Shown here: positions 1 through 9,383 of the stretch, piece after piece
Numbering within the stretch: the first letter of the stretch is position 1
Layout: the number at the start of each line of letters is the position of its first letter
Source: 66-474 sp963771735
GTDB lineage: Bacteria > Pseudomonadota > Gammaproteobacteria > Xanthomonadales > Rhodanobacteraceae
Reading direction: 5' to 3'
Assembly (NCBI GenBank): GCA_963771735.1
Contig: CAVYUN010000002.1
Coordinates: 1,426,001-1,490,000 of the forward strand
DNA length: 64,000 nt
Made by a program: the position numbers and the translations under genes
Notes under the pieces: model-generated
What the model saw: the letters and a program-made list of their open reading frames with translations, nothing else
What the model was told of the DNA's origin: nothing
The model's database searches: none

Positions 1-750
1 GGCCATGAGGGGCACGCCTGGAGCGATGCGCTCGCCAAGCTGTACGTTGCGCCGGGTAACGATGCCCGTCACCGGTGCCGGAATGACGGTGCGATGCAGT
101 GCGAGATACGCGTCGCGGACCCGGGCGGCCGCGGCCAGCACCGCCGGGTTGCGTTGCAACGGCGTACCGTCGGTGGCCGCGACACTGCCTTTCCATTGTT
201 CGCGCGCCATCTGCAGAGCCGCGGTGGCCGCGCGCACCGTCTGTTCCGCGTGCCTCACGTCTTCGCCAGACACTGCGCCGATGGCCAGCAGTCCACGTCG
301 ATGGTCGAGATCCGCCCTGGCGCGTGCCAGCGCGACTTCTCGCATGTCGATGTCGGCTCGGGTCGCGCCTGCGGCCGCATAGCTGGCCCGTACCTGGCGC
401 ACGGCGCGCCCAAGCTGTGCTTGCGCCTGTTCCAGCGCTACCCGGGCGTCGGTGTCGTCGAGTCGGATGAGCGTCTGGCCGGCGTTCACGCGATCGGTAT
501 CATCCGCGCCGATTTTCGTGACGACGCCTCCGACTTGCGCCGTAACCATGACCACGTTGCCGCCGACATAGGCGTCCTCGGTGGAGGCACTGTTCCAACC
601 GCTGAAGAGCCAGTATGCCAACCCCATCAGCGCGAGAACGGAGACGCCAGCTGCCAACATCAAGCGTGGGCGCCTAGCCGGCACGCCTTTCAGGCCGGAA
701 GGGCCATCGGGTGCGTTTCCCGGTGAAGCGCTCGATGCAGAAGTATTCAC
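1..750 (-). CDS. HlyD/EmrA-family membrane fusion protein (3' end outside window)
   Basis: Periplasmic adaptor of a tripartite drug-efflux pump, linking an inner-membrane transporter to the outer-membrane channel. The 250 visible residues begin at GTG 750 (GGAG about 9 bases upstream). They show a cytosolic tail, one membrane segment at about residues 31-49, a biotinyl-lipoyl-like barrel (TEDAYVGGNV to RLDDTDARV) and an alanine/arginine-rich coiled-coil hairpin, as in EmrA. The start overlaps the stop of the upstream outer-membrane factor (GTGA at 747-750), which implies translational coupling. The reading frame is open to the window edge; the C-terminus and probably an EmrB-like MFS gene lie beyond. 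No frameshift is visible in this part. Confidence 0.85.
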   Translation of the reverse strand, partial: MNTSASSASPGNAPDGPSGLKGVPARRPRLMLAAGVSVLALMGLAYWLFSGWNSASTEDAYVGGNVVMVTAQVGGVVTKIGADDTDRVNAGQTLIRLDDTDARVALEQAQAQLGRAVRQVRASYAAAGATRADIDMREVALARARADLDHRRGLLAIGAVSGEDVRHAEQTVRAATAALQMAREQWKGSVAATDGTPLQRNPAVLAAAARVRDAYLALHRTVIPAPVTGIVTRRNVQLGERIAPGVPLMA

Positions 751-2250
751 GGTAATGCTCCGTTGAGTCTGGATACGGATGCGGCCGATTGCGAGAGGGA
801 TGAATCCGGCGTGAAGCCGCCGCCCAGCGCGCGAATCAGATCGACACGCAGCTCGCGGCGGTGTTCGTCAAGAAGGATTTGCTGGCGCTTCTGGCAAGCA
901 CTTGGCCTTCGGTGACGAGCACCTGCAGGTAATCGGCCAGACCGTTGTGGTAGCGCGCGGTCGCCCAGATCGTAGGCATCCTGCGAAAGCTGGACGGCCT
1001 GTGCCTGCTGCTGCTGCTGGCGATCGATCCACGTGAAGTGCGGTCAGCTGATCGACGACGTCATGCACGGCATTCAGCACCGTGCCGTTGTACCGTTCGA
1101 CGGCCGCATCATAGACAGCCTGTTGCAGCGCAAGGTTGCCACGCAGCCGTCCGCCCTCGAAGAGTGGCAAGGGATTGCGGGACCGACCAAGCACCCGGCT
1201 GCCGGCGGACAGAAGCTGGCTGAACCCGAGGCGCTGGAGTCCGACGAAGGCGCTGAGGCTGATGTCCGGGTAGAACTCCGCCCTGGCGACCTTGATGTTG
1301 GCGCGCGGCCTCGACACGCCATCGTTGCGCAACGACGTCCGGACGCCGACCGATGAGATTGATGGGCAGGTTCGACGGGATGCGCACGGGTCCCCGAATG
1401 GCAAGCTGCGGCCGTTGCAAGGTCAATCCGGCATCCGGACCTTTGCCTTCCAGTGCGGCGATTTGGCTGCGCAGGAGGGCAATCGTTCCGCCATTCGCGG
1501 CCAACTCCTCACGGGTCACGGGGAGGGCCGATTTGGCCTGGGTCAGCTCGAGGCTCGAATCGACCTGCGCGGCGACACGTGCACGCGTCAATGCAAGGAT
1601 CTTCCGTCTTTGCTCAAGCGTATCCTGGAGCAGGTCACGCAGCGCGTACGCGCTGTCCAGCCGCAGATAGGTTTGAACGACGGCAACGCTCAGCATCAGG
1701 CGCGCCGCCTGCAGATCGACCTGGGTGGCATGCACACGGTCCAAAGCGGCATCAACGGCCGCGCGGTTCTTCCCCCAGAAATCCAGTTCGTAGTCGACGC
1801 CCAGGGATGCGTTATTGATCGTCTGCCAGGTACCGGCAATCGGTGGCGGGACCGTGCCGTGCTCACTGAAGCGTTCGCGTTCGCTGGCGACGTGCGCATT
1901 CAGGTGCGGAAAGAGTGGGCGCCTTCGATGCCTGCCACGGCCTCAGCAGCGCGTACACGCGCTTCCGCCTCACGCAGGCGCGGTTGACCGCGCAGCGCGT
2001 GATCGACCAAATAATTCAATTGATTGTCACCGAAATTCTTCCACCACGCCCCGTTTGGCCAAGCTGCTGCGGACAGGGGAATCGCCTTTACGCTTTTGGA
2101 AGCGTGGATCGTTCCGATGTCGGTGATCCGCGCGTGCGTGTGCAGTCCGCCGGTGCTCGCACACGCGGCCAGTCCAAGCATGCCCAGCGCGATCGCCACC
2201 CCGTGAATGGCCCGGGCGACTCGTTGTTTTGTGGTGGTGCGTGTGTTCAT
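747..2250 (-). pseudogene. NodT/OprM-type outer-membrane efflux lipoprotein, frameshifted
   Basis: Outer-membrane channel of the efflux system. The start at 2250 is followed by a lipoprotein signal (GMLGLAACAS), a long helical OEP repeat region (WWKNFGDNQL; LDFWGKNRAA; LIGRRPDVVA) and the typical tail (ADYLQVLVTEGQVL, then RRELRVDLIRALGGG). The product is split over several frames by about four one-base changes, near 1915, 1315, 1033 and 895. One example is an extra G before the codons for WIDRQQQQ. Once these are corrected the protein is about 500 residues, normal for the family, and ends in a TGA overlapping the next gene's GTG. It is either a recent pseudogene or carries sequencing indels. 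A MarR-type operator lies just upstream. Confidence 0.8.
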
Positions 2251-2275
2251 GTCGGTGTCATGGATTGCGTTGTAG

Positions 2276-2295
2276 CAATCAGCCTAGGCAGATAA
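2276..2295. promoter_or_regulatory. Second MarR-type operator, upstream of the efflux operon
   Basis: This site matches 16 of 20 bases of the perfect palindrome in the marR promoter, including the CCTAGG core and one intact half-site (GGCAGATA). It lies about 26 bases upstream of the outer-membrane factor start, between it and marR. The match suggests that MarR represses both itself and the efflux genes. No consensus promoter is obvious around it. Confidence 0.6.
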
Positions 2296-2352
2296 GTGCT
2301 CATGCAAACGAAACCGATACCCTGCAAAAACAAGGTGAGTCGCCAGAAGTCA

Positions 2353-2826
2353 TCACTGCATCGAGGCAGCGTTGGCCAGGATCCGCTCAAGCGAGTGCTT
2401 GAGTTCCTCCGCCTGGGCATTGCTGAAGCCGGCCAGCAGCCGCCGGAATACCAATTCGACTCGACGTTTGGCCAGAGGAAACATCGCCCGGCTCTCCGGT
2501 GTGAGCTCCACCAGATAGCTGCGACGATCCTCGGGATTGTTCACGCGGCGAATCAGTCCTTTTTTCTCGATCCTATCGAGCAGCCGCGTCATGGCGCCCG
2601 AGTCGTAACCGAGAAGCCGGCAAAACTCGCCTATGGTGCGCCCCTTGCCAAGAGCGATGCTGTTGAAGACAACGAACTGGGCGGCGCTAATGTCCAATGG
2701 TTCGAGCTCGGCTTCGACCGCGTTCCAAATCGTGCTGCGAACGGCGCTCACAAGAAACCCCAGCTCTCCTGTGCTCAGCAAATCGTTGGTGACATTCTTG
2801 GGGCTTTTCATTACACATGGCTTCAT
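2353..2826 (-). CDS. MarR-family transcriptional repressor of the adjacent efflux operon
   Basis: Intact winged-helix MarR regulator of 157 residues from ATG 2826. The DNA-binding region reads SAAQFVVFNSIALGKG, then IGEFCRLLGYDSGAMTRLLD, with the wing at NPEDRRSYLVELT. A long C-terminal helix (ERILANAASMQ) would serve dimerisation. It is transcribed toward the efflux genes after a 102-base gap that holds its own operator. The start is uncertain: the promoter places transcription start only a few bases before ATG 2826, so the message is nearly leaderless, or ATG 2811 is used. The layout resembles EmrR/EmrAB, where ligands such as phenolics release the repressor. The ligand here cannot be read from sequence. 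Confidence 0.9.
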   Translation of the reverse strand: MKPCVMKSPKNVTNDLLSTGELGFLVSAVRSTIWNAVEAELEPLDISAAQFVVFNSIALGKGRTIGEFCRLLGYDSGAMTRLLDRIEKKGLIRRVNNPEDRRSYLVELTPESRAMFPLAKRRVELVFRRLLAGFSNAQAEELKHSLERILANAASMQ

Positions 2827-2838
2827 TGATGATCCGGG

Positions 2839-2867
2839 ATTGTATCTGCCTAGGCAGATACTGTCAA
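2839..2867 (-). promoter_or_regulatory. marR promoter with embedded 20-bp palindromic operator
   Basis: On the minus strand a consensus -35 TTGACA (2862-2867) and a -10 TACAAT (2839-2844) are separated by exactly 17 bases. A perfect 20-base palindrome, GTATCTGCCTAGGCAGATAC (2842-2861), fills that spacer and reaches into the -10. Repressor binding would directly block RNA polymerase. The same core recurs at 2276-2295. Confidence 0.8.
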
Positions 2868-3409
2868 TGTAACCTGTATCTTCGATCCTGAATGCCAAGG
2901 TCCTCCGTCGATGTCGATGGTTGCAGCCGGCGGAATTTGCTTTCGTACCCTCTTCAGCTTCGGCTGCCGTTTCACGGAAGAAGCCCGCCGCCTCTCCGAC
3001 TGCAAACGACTCTTCCGGATTCGTGCCGCTTCCCTGGCCGCTGCGAACCTCGAGCCCAACCTCAAAGTGCTCATCGGATGTGTGCGGACCCTTGCCTATT
3101 GCAAATGCGCGTTCCCTGGCGCAGCTCCACAAACATTTGCCCGTTGACGTGATGCCTGCCGTGGCTAGCCATCGCGTAGGCAGAGACGCCGCACATCCGG
3201 AGTTCCGCTTCCGAACGCTTCATTGCTCCGAAGCGGTTATTGGGCGGCAAATGCGGGCGCGATGCCATTGGACGAAGGTATCGGGCACTACCTTGGTATC
3301 GCCTGTTGTTCAATACCTTGGTCCAATTGTCCGGCTGCGATCCTTATGTTCTGATCGCAGTTGTGTGAAGCGCAGGAACCTGTACGACTAATTGCCAAGG
3401 AGATTGAAC
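2868..3409. other. Intergenic region between marR and the DJ-1-family gene
   Basis: No gene is recognisable on either strand in this 540-base stretch. Short open frames exist but show no family motif and no ribosome site. The right end holds two copies of TACCTTGGT ahead of the DJ-1-family gene and an AAGGAG ribosome site at 3397-3402. Confidence 0.5.
3289..3322 (+). promoter_or_regulatory. Direct repeat TACCTTGGT upstream of the DJ-1-family gene
   Basis: Two exact copies of TACCTTGGT (3289-3297 and 3314-3322) lie 25 bases apart, start to start. A partial inverted copy (AAGGTA, 3275-3280) precedes them. The position, 90-120 bases before the start codon, fits an operator or activator site. 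No regulator is assigned. Confidence 0.35.
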
Positions 3410-4156
3410 ATGAAAATACTGATGGTGCTTACGTCCCACGACCAACTGGGTAACACCGGGCGCAAAACCGGCTTCTGGCTCGAGGAATTCGCGGCGCCTT
3501 ACTACGTTTTCTTGGACGCCGGCGTGCAGTTGACGCTTGCCTCACCTCGGGGCGGGCAGCCGCCGATCGATCCGAAGAGTGACTTGCTAGAGAATCAGAC
3601 CCAAGCGATGGCGCGTTTCAAACAGGACAAAGCTGCCCAGCACGATCTCGCGACTACCGTCAAGCTCGGGGACGTGGGCGCGAATGATTTCGACACGGTG
3701 TTCTACTCGGGCGGTCATGGCCCGATGTGGGATCTGGCCGAGAGCCCGGCGTCGATCGCGTTGTTGGAATCGTTCTACAACTCCGGAAAGCCGATTGCGT
3801 TGGTATGCCACGCGCCTGGCGTGCTACGCCACGTGACTTACAAGGGCGAACCTTTGGTAAAGGGCAAACACGTGACCGGATTTACGAATGGAGAGGAAGA
3901 AGAGGTCCAGTTGACACACATCGTGCCGTTCCTAGTGGAGGATGAGCTGCTGCGACTGGGAGCGGTCTTCGAGAAGGTCGCGAACTGGCGGCCGTATTCC
4001 GTCGTGGATGGGGCTCTCGTTACGGGTCAGAACCCCGCGTCGTCAACGGTCGCGGCTCAAAACCTCATGCGGTTGCTTGCCCCCGACATGGGCTGGCGCG
4101 CTGAGGCAGACAATCCCAGCGGACAGCCGTCAAGACGAAAGGCGACTGCATGGTGA
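3410..4156 (+). CDS. DJ-1/PfpI-superfamily protein (type 1 glutamine amidotransferase-like; Hsp31-type)
   Basis: 248-residue DJ-1/ThiJ/PfpI protein. The opening MKILMVLTSHD and the insert TGFWLEEFAAPYYVF are typical of the Hsp31-like branch. The nucleophile elbow is LVCHAPG with Cys133, and GGHGPMWD supplies the oxyanion loop. Members act as glutathione-independent glyoxalases or holdases against methylglyoxal and other electrophiles; which activity applies here is unknown. ATG 3410 is chosen because AAGGAGAT sits eight bases upstream; an in-frame TTG at 3392 has no such site. The gene is intact amid broken neighbours. Confidence 0.88.
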   Translation: MKILMVLTSHDQLGNTGRKTGFWLEEFAAPYYVFLDAGVQLTLASPRGGQPPIDPKSDLLENQTQAMARFKQDKAAQHDLATTVKLGDVGANDFDTVFYSGGHGPMWDLAESPASIALLESFYNSGKPIALVCHAPGVLRHVTYKGEPLVKGKHVTGFTNGEEEEVQLTHIVPFLVEDELLRLGAVFEKVANWRPYSVVDGALVTGQNPASSTVAAQNLMRLLAPDMGWRAEADNPSGQPSRRKATAW

Positions 4157-4783
4157 GGATGGCACCGGGTCGCCACGCGGTGGCGAGACGGCGGGGTGTC
4201 GTTGAGCCCGGCGCGCCGGATTCCGTATGGCGTGGCAGGTGTGGGTTTGAAGGGCCGCAAAGGGTTATTCGCGCGGGCGGGTCTTCACTAGTTCGTGTTG
4301 CAGAACCGTTCGTTGCAAGGGTTCGCCTTCGGCCCCCGTCCTGCGCTGCTCTCGCGTCATGTCCATCGCGCGATGGAGCAGGCGGCCGTGGAGTGTGGTC
4401 GCTTCCCGAGTCTTGGCATGTTTCACACGACTCGACCCGAGAGGCCTGGATGCAAGACAGTCACCGCTTCATGCCCGAAATTCGCGCCGCCATGCTGGCT
4501 TACCTGCCTGTCGCATAGCGATTCGAGCGATCAGGCGGTGCTGTCCAGCTGGAGCGAGGAGACCGCGATGCCGCGAGCGGCCGGAATGGTTCACTTGCAG
4601 TGGTGGTGAAGGAAGTTCACCGGTTTCCAGATAGCGCCCAAAGGCGACGTGTGACATTAAGCCACCAAATGGCGGTTCAGCATCCTCCCGCGTTTCTCGG
4701 CGAAGCTGGTGCGAACAAGATGCCGATTCACCGAGGCCACATAAAGACAGCATTCGCAGTTTCAAAGTCGGGATGTTCTGCTC
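4157..4783. other. Intergenic region without recognisable gene
   Basis: About 630 bases between the DJ-1-family gene and the flavoprotein gene. Several short open frames on both strands were read, and none shows a family motif, signal peptide or convincing ribosome site. No strong terminator or repeat is seen. It may be eroded coding DNA, as elsewhere in this half of the window. Confidence 0.4.
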
Positions 4784-6160
4784 ATGAAGCACGAATTCGA
4801 CGCAATCGTAGTCGGCGCGGGGCAAGCGGGGCCATCTCTGGCCGTGCGCATGGCCAATGCCGGGCAACGGGTTGCCATAGTTGAGCGAGGGCGCTTCGGG
4901 GGAACATGCGTCAACACGGGATGTATCCCGACGAAGACACTGGTTGCTTCCGCCCACGCCCTGCACATGGCCGGGCGAGGAGCGGAATTCGGCTTTGAAG
5001 TGTCAAGTCCAGTCCGTGTCGACATGAAACGAATAAAAGCCCGCAAGGATGGAATCACGGGGCGAGCCCGAATCGGGTTGGAGTCCTGGCTCGAGGGCAC
5101 GCCCAACTGCAAGGTGTATCACGGACACGCACGATTTGAATCGCCGCATGCAGTCTCGGTCGGAGAAGACTTGCTTACGGCGCCCCGAATTTTCATCAAC
5201 GTGGGAGCACGCGCGGCGATACCGCCGCTGCCGGGAGTGGAGGACACGCCGTATCTTACCAATTCAACGTTGTTGGACCTCGAGATTCTGCCGCGACATC
5301 TGGTCATTGTCGGCGGCAGTTTCGTCGGGGTGGAGTTCGCGCAGATTTTTAGGCGCTTTGGCAGCGATGTCACCATCATCGAGAAGGCGTCGCGCCTGAT
5401 CGCGCATGAGGATGAGGATGTATCAACGGAAGTGCGCGCGATCCTGGAGCGCGAGGGGATTCAGATTCGGCTCGATGCAACATGCATCGAATTGATAAAG
5501 CGCGACAAAGAGGTCGGCGTGCGCGCGTATTGCAGCGACGGCACCTCGGTGGTGACGGGGTCGCACTTGCTGCTCGCCATGGGCCGCACGCCGAACACCG
5601 ATGACCTTGGCGTGGAAGACGCGGGCGTGGCCAGCGATGCGCGCGGGCATATCCCCGTGGACGATCAGCTGCGCACCCAGGTTCCCGGCATCTGGGCGCT
5701 CGGTGACTGCAACGGGCGGGGAGGATTCACGCACACATCCTTCAACGACTTTGAGATAGTCGCTGCCAATCTGCTGGACCACGAGCCACGGCGCGTTGCA
5801 GACCGCATCAAGGCATACAACCTTTATATCGACCCTCCACTGGGACGGTGCGGGCTCACCGAGCAGGAAGCGCTTGTCTCTGGGAGACGTGTATTGATCG
5901 GGCGGCGGCCGATGACTCGTGTTGGCCGGGCGGTCGAGAAGGGCGAGACCCAGGGCTTCATGAAGGTACTGGTGGATGCGGACTCCAAGGAAATCCTGGG
6001 GGCAGCCATTCTCGGTACTGGTGGCGATGAAGCGATCCACGGTGTGCTGGACACGATGTATGCGCGTGCGCCTTATACGGCATTGCAGAGGGCCATGCAC
6101 ATTCACCCAACGGTTTCGGAATTGATTCCTACGATGCTTGGCGAATTGCGTCCCGTTTGA
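4784..6160 (+). CDS. Class I pyridine nucleotide-disulfide oxidoreductase (mercuric-reductase-like flavoprotein)
   Basis: 458-residue FAD/NAD(P)-dependent oxidoreductase. In order it shows an FAD-binding motif VVGAGQAGPS (9-18), a redox-active disulfide GGTCVNTGCIPTK (Cys42 and Cys47), an NAD(P)-binding motif IVGGSFVGVEFAQ, a second FAD motif IWALGDCNG, and the dimerisation domain with HIHPTVSELIPT near the C-terminus. It lacks the N-terminal heavy-metal domain and the C-terminal Cys pair of true MerA. A generic disulfide or quinone reductase role is therefore more likely than mercury reduction. The ribosome site is weak. It is complete and frames the redox cluster with the aldo/keto reductase immediately downstream. 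Confidence 0.88.
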   Translation: MKHEFDAIVVGAGQAGPSLAVRMANAGQRVAIVERGRFGGTCVNTGCIPTKTLVASAHALHMAGRGAEFGFEVSSPVRVDMKRIKARKDGITGRARIGLESWLEGTPNCKVYHGHARFESPHAVSVGEDLLTAPRIFINVGARAAIPPLPGVEDTPYLTNSTLLDLEILPRHLVIVGGSFVGVEFAQIFRRFGSDVTIIEKASRLIAHEDEDVSTEVRAILEREGIQIRLDATCIELIKRDKEVGVRAYCSDGTSVVTGSHLLLAMGRTPNTDDLGVEDAGVASDARGHIPVDDQLRTQVPGIWALGDCNGRGGFTHTSFNDFEIVAANLLDHEPRRVADRIKAYNLYIDPPLGRCGLTEQEALVSGRRVLIGRRPMTRVGRAVEKGETQGFMKVLVDADSKEILGAAILGTGGDEAIHGVLDTMYARAPYTALQRAMHIHPTVSELIPTMLGELRPV

Positions 6161-6256
6161 CAAAGATTGACGAGACGAACGCGAGTTAGAAAGAGGCTCT
6201 CCGGATTGGCGTCGACGGAGGGCAAGAATCATTGGCAAGGAGTCCCGGCGCAGGAT

Positions 6257-7211
6257 ATGGCGGTGACAGAGATGATGATCGAATCCCCCGATTTTCGGGT
6301 GAAAAAGATGCGACTCAACCATGGAGCGGGCCGCATGCCCGTGCTTGGATTCGGCACGCTCATTGCCGATGCGGCCGAGACAATCACGGACACCAGGCAC
6401 GCATTGGAGGCCGGATTTCGACACTTCGATTGCGCGGAGCGATACAGAAACGAGCGCGAGGTGGGCGAGGCGTTGAAGGCAGGGCTCGTTGCTGGTGGGC
6501 TTGCGCGCGAAGACATTTTCGTTACCACGAAATTGTGGAATTCAAACCACCGGCCCGAACGCGTTGAAAAGGCTTTGGATGCGAGCCTCGAGAAGCTTGG
6601 TCTGAATTTCATCGATCTTTACCTCATTCATACTCCGTTCGCGTTTCAACCCGGAGATGAACAGGATCCGCGGGATCAAAGCGGAAATGTGATTTACGAC
6701 CACGACGTGACTTTGCTGGATACCTGGAAGGCAATGGAGAGTCTCGTGGCCCATGACAAGTGTCGAGCCATCGGACTGTCGAACATTGGATTAGGCCAGC
6801 TGAAGTGCATTTGTGAATCGGCGAATCTAAAGCCAGCCGTTGTCCAAGTTGAGGCACATCCGTATTTGCCGGAAACGGAGTCACTCGAGTATTGCAAGCA
6901 AAACGACATTGTGTTCTTGGCTTTCGCACCTCTGGGACATGGGGCAAGGTCGGGTCCGCTTGCGGATCCGGTCATTTCGCAGATCGCCGCGCGAGTCGCA
7001 AAGACGCCGGCGAAGTGTTGTTGGCTTGGGCGGCGCAGCGCGGGACGGCTTTGCTCACACGCCCAGGACCGCGGCTCGCGCGCGAGAGAATTTTGACATC
7101 TCGATTCTTCCGAAAGACGCGTTCGACCAGATCAATCAAATCGGTACAAGACAGAGGTTGAACAATGTCGTGAAGACAGGCATCCCTGGTTTCATTCGGC
7201 AAGGGAAATGA
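6257..7211 (+). pseudogene. Aldo/keto reductase, frameshifted near the C-terminus
   Basis: NADPH-dependent carbonyl reductase fold. The start ATG 6257 follows AAGGAG at 6237-6242. Tetrad residues are present: Asp and Tyr in HFDCAERYRNE, Lys in TTKLWNS, His in YLIHTPF. The first 250 residues read cleanly. Then near 7010 the frame shifts (AEVLLAWAAQRGTALL continues in another frame), and near 7055 it shifts again to end in QRLNNVVKTGIPGF. The final frame stops at 7211 and overlaps the next start (ATGA, 7208-7211), showing the original gene was coupled to its neighbour. The lost segment carries part of the cofactor-binding C-terminus, so the encoded enzyme is probably inactive unless these are sequence errors. 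Confidence 0.8.
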
Positions 7212-7639
7212 TTGTGAATACATGCGAGCGAACAGGGCGATCCACGCAACAGCAGAAAATCCGAGCACTCTTGGAAGCGCACTGGCGCGCATCGGCGGCC
7301 TGCGACTTGAACGCGGAACACGAGATTTATCGCGACGATGCCATCTGTGACTATCCCCAGTCCGGCGAGCGAATTCTCGGGCGCATGAACTTGCAGGCAG
7401 TGCGGAGTCATCATCCGGGCAAACCGTCCGGCTTCAACGTCAGACGCATTCTCGGAAACGGCAATCTTTGGGTTACCGAATACACGATCGACTACGGGAG
7501 GCGACGGGTTTGCACCGTAAGCATCATGGAGTTCAAGGATCGCAAGGTCATGCGCGAGACGCAGTATTTCTCGGATCCTTTCGATCCGCCAGCTTGGCGG
7601 ACTGAGTGGGTTCGGCAACTCTACCCGGAGGAGCTGTGA
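7208..7639 (+). CDS. NTF2-like/SnoaL-like domain protein
   Basis: 143-residue protein with the cone-shaped NTF2-like fold pattern: an N-terminal helix (QQKIRALLEAHWRASAACD), ERILGRMNLQAVRSHHPGKP and alternating strands ending MEFKDRKVMRETQYFSDPFDPPAWR. Such proteins bind small hydrophobic molecules or act as isomerases and hydrolases; no substrate can be given. The start overlaps the aldo/keto reductase stop as ATGA, so the two were translationally coupled. The frame is intact even though its partner is broken. Confidence 0.75.
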   Translation: MIVNTCERTGRSTQQQKIRALLEAHWRASAACDLNAEHEIYRDDAICDYPQSGERILGRMNLQAVRSHHPGKPSGFNVRRILGNGNLWVTEYTIDYGRRRVCTVSIMEFKDRKVMRETQYFSDPFDPPAWRTEWVRQLYPEEL

Positions 7640-7945
7640 CCTGTTCAACAACCCCGCATGGGGTCAAGAACGCGACAGCGCGTGAAGCAGCACGCCGAAT
7701 TTTCGTCGGTGCAAATCATCATGGCAGTTGACGGCAAACCGCAGCACCTGAAAGTCGGAGTACAGGCGTCTTCCCCGGAGTTTCGGCAAGCATGGGCGGG
7801 TACTTGCGTCCAGGGGATGGTTCTGCGTGGAAGTTGTATGCGACACCCGGGCGTCGCACGCGCGCATATGCCGTAATACGCTTGCGATCGGAGACGCGCC
7901 GGCACCCTCAAGGAATCTACCTGGAAATTCAAAGGAGTTGTACCG
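7640..7945. other. Intergenic region upstream of the EgtD-like gene
   Basis: About 300 bases with no recognisable gene. The right end carries a strong ribosome site (AAAGGAG, near 7931-7937) for the methyltransferase start at 7946. No clear promoter elements were found by eye. Confidence 0.4.
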
Positions 7946-8960
7946 ATGAATGTGGCCGCGCCCTCCCGGGCATTTGAAATTGACCGCCGCTCTTCCGTCG
8001 AAACCCGCAGTGCTTTAGTCCGTGAGGTCCGGCGTGGGTTGCTTGGACGGCCACGCTCGCTTGCGCCGTGGATGCTCTACGACGCTCGCGGGTCCAAACT
8101 TTTCGAACGCATCACCACCTTGCATGAGTATTATCCGGCGCGCCTGGAGCGCAATATCTTCAAGAGCTTTTCCGATGCCATCGTAAGGGTGGCCCGTGCG
8201 GGGAGACCGGAACCTCTGCGCGTCGTGGAGCTGGGCGCGGGAAGCGCCTCAAAGACCGTCATCCTGCTTGACGCGACGGTACGCATGCAGGGCGATGTGC
8301 TGTACAAGCCGGTAGATATCATCGGACGCCCTAGACGTGGCCTGCGCAGCAATTGCTCGCTCATGGCCCCAGGTGAGTGTCGAGCCTACCGTGGCGAACT
8401 ATGTCTCGTCTCCACTGCGGATCGAACCCACAACCGGACCCACTCTCGCCATGTACATCGGCTCGAGCATCGGGAATTTCGCGCCAAGGGAGGCGCGAGC
8501 GATCCTTCGAAATCTGGCCTCTCAACTGCGAGCCGGCGATGCACTGCTGTTAGGCACCGACATGGTCAAAGACGAACCGACCCTGGTGGCGGCCTATGAC
8601 GATTCTGACGGCGTGACGGCGTTGTTTAATCTGAACATCCTGGATCGCCTGAATCGGGAGCTTGGCGCGAACTTTGACTCGTCCAAGTTTCGACATTGCG
8701 CTGTGTGGAATTGTTTGGAATCGCGGATCGAGATGCACCTCGAGAGCATGCGAGATCAGCGGGTACGCATTCCATCCGCGCGACTCGATCTCCGTTTCGC
8801 AAAATGCGACACGATTCATACCGAGAGCAGTTACAAGTTTACGCACGAGGCGATTCGTATTCTTCTCGAAGCTTCGGGCTTTGACGTCGAACAGACATGG
8901 ACAGACCCCAGGGGATGGTATGCCGTCACGCTTGCGCGCGTTCGTGAAGAGCGCGATTGA
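7946..8960 (+). pseudogene. egtD: EgtD-type L-histidine N-alpha-methyltransferase, one frameshift
   Basis: SAM-dependent methyltransferase family of EgtD, which trimethylates histidine to hercynine in ergothioneine synthesis. Visible marks are the N-terminal RGLLGRPRSLAPWMLYDARGSKLFE, the SAM motif VVELGAGSASKT, then YKPVDI, and after the break ACAAIARSWP, LAMYIGSSIGNF, LLLGTDMVKDE and the C-terminal YAVTLAR. A single small indel near 8320, where VDIS.DALDVA is expected, moves the frame. Both flanks are otherwise full length (about 338 residues in total, normal for the family). No egtB-like sulfoxide synthase is present nearby. Start ATG 7946 has a good AAGGAG. Confidence 0.78.
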
Positions 8961-9019
8961 AGCGTCCCGGATCTTTCGAGTCATTCGGAAGCAGAGCCAT
9001 TGAGTGATTGTGCCGGCGC

Positions 9020-9300
9020 CTACGTGACCGGTCGGAGTGCGCCCAGCGCGCGATACGGTCGTTCACGGTCATGGCGGCGCCGCCACTCTTCGGAAGTGCG
9101 ATACAGCCCATCGAGGTTGGTACCGGCGTAGGAGTCGAGCACCTTGGCGCGATAGGTTTGTTGAGGCGTTCGATATGGGCGTTCCGGATCGACTTGCCCG
9201 GCTCGATGTGGATACCTGCCTGGTCGGCACGTGGGCGCATGGCGCTCGGCGGGACCGACTTCTGCCCGGGCGTTGGCTATGGACGGTGGTTGAACCCGCA
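9020..9300 (-). mobile_element. IS3-family transposase (OrfB) C-terminal remnant
   Basis: The minus strand encodes the end of an integrase-core transposase split over two frames. IHIEPGKSIRNAHIERLNK is followed, after a shift near 9150, by TYRAKVLDSY, then EEWRRRHDRERPYRALGALRPVT. These match the conserved tail of IS3-group OrfB, including the last catalytic Glu region (NAHIER). No N-terminal half, OrfA or clear terminal inverted repeats were found, so this is an inactive scrap between egtD and the patatin gene. It shows past transposition in the region. Confidence 0.72.
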
Positions 9301-9383
9301 CCCCGGGATTCATCCCATGAGGAGGGTCGCACCGCCGTCAGGGCGGAGGCGCCTTTCGGGCTCGAGGCGGAGTCAGGTTTCCC

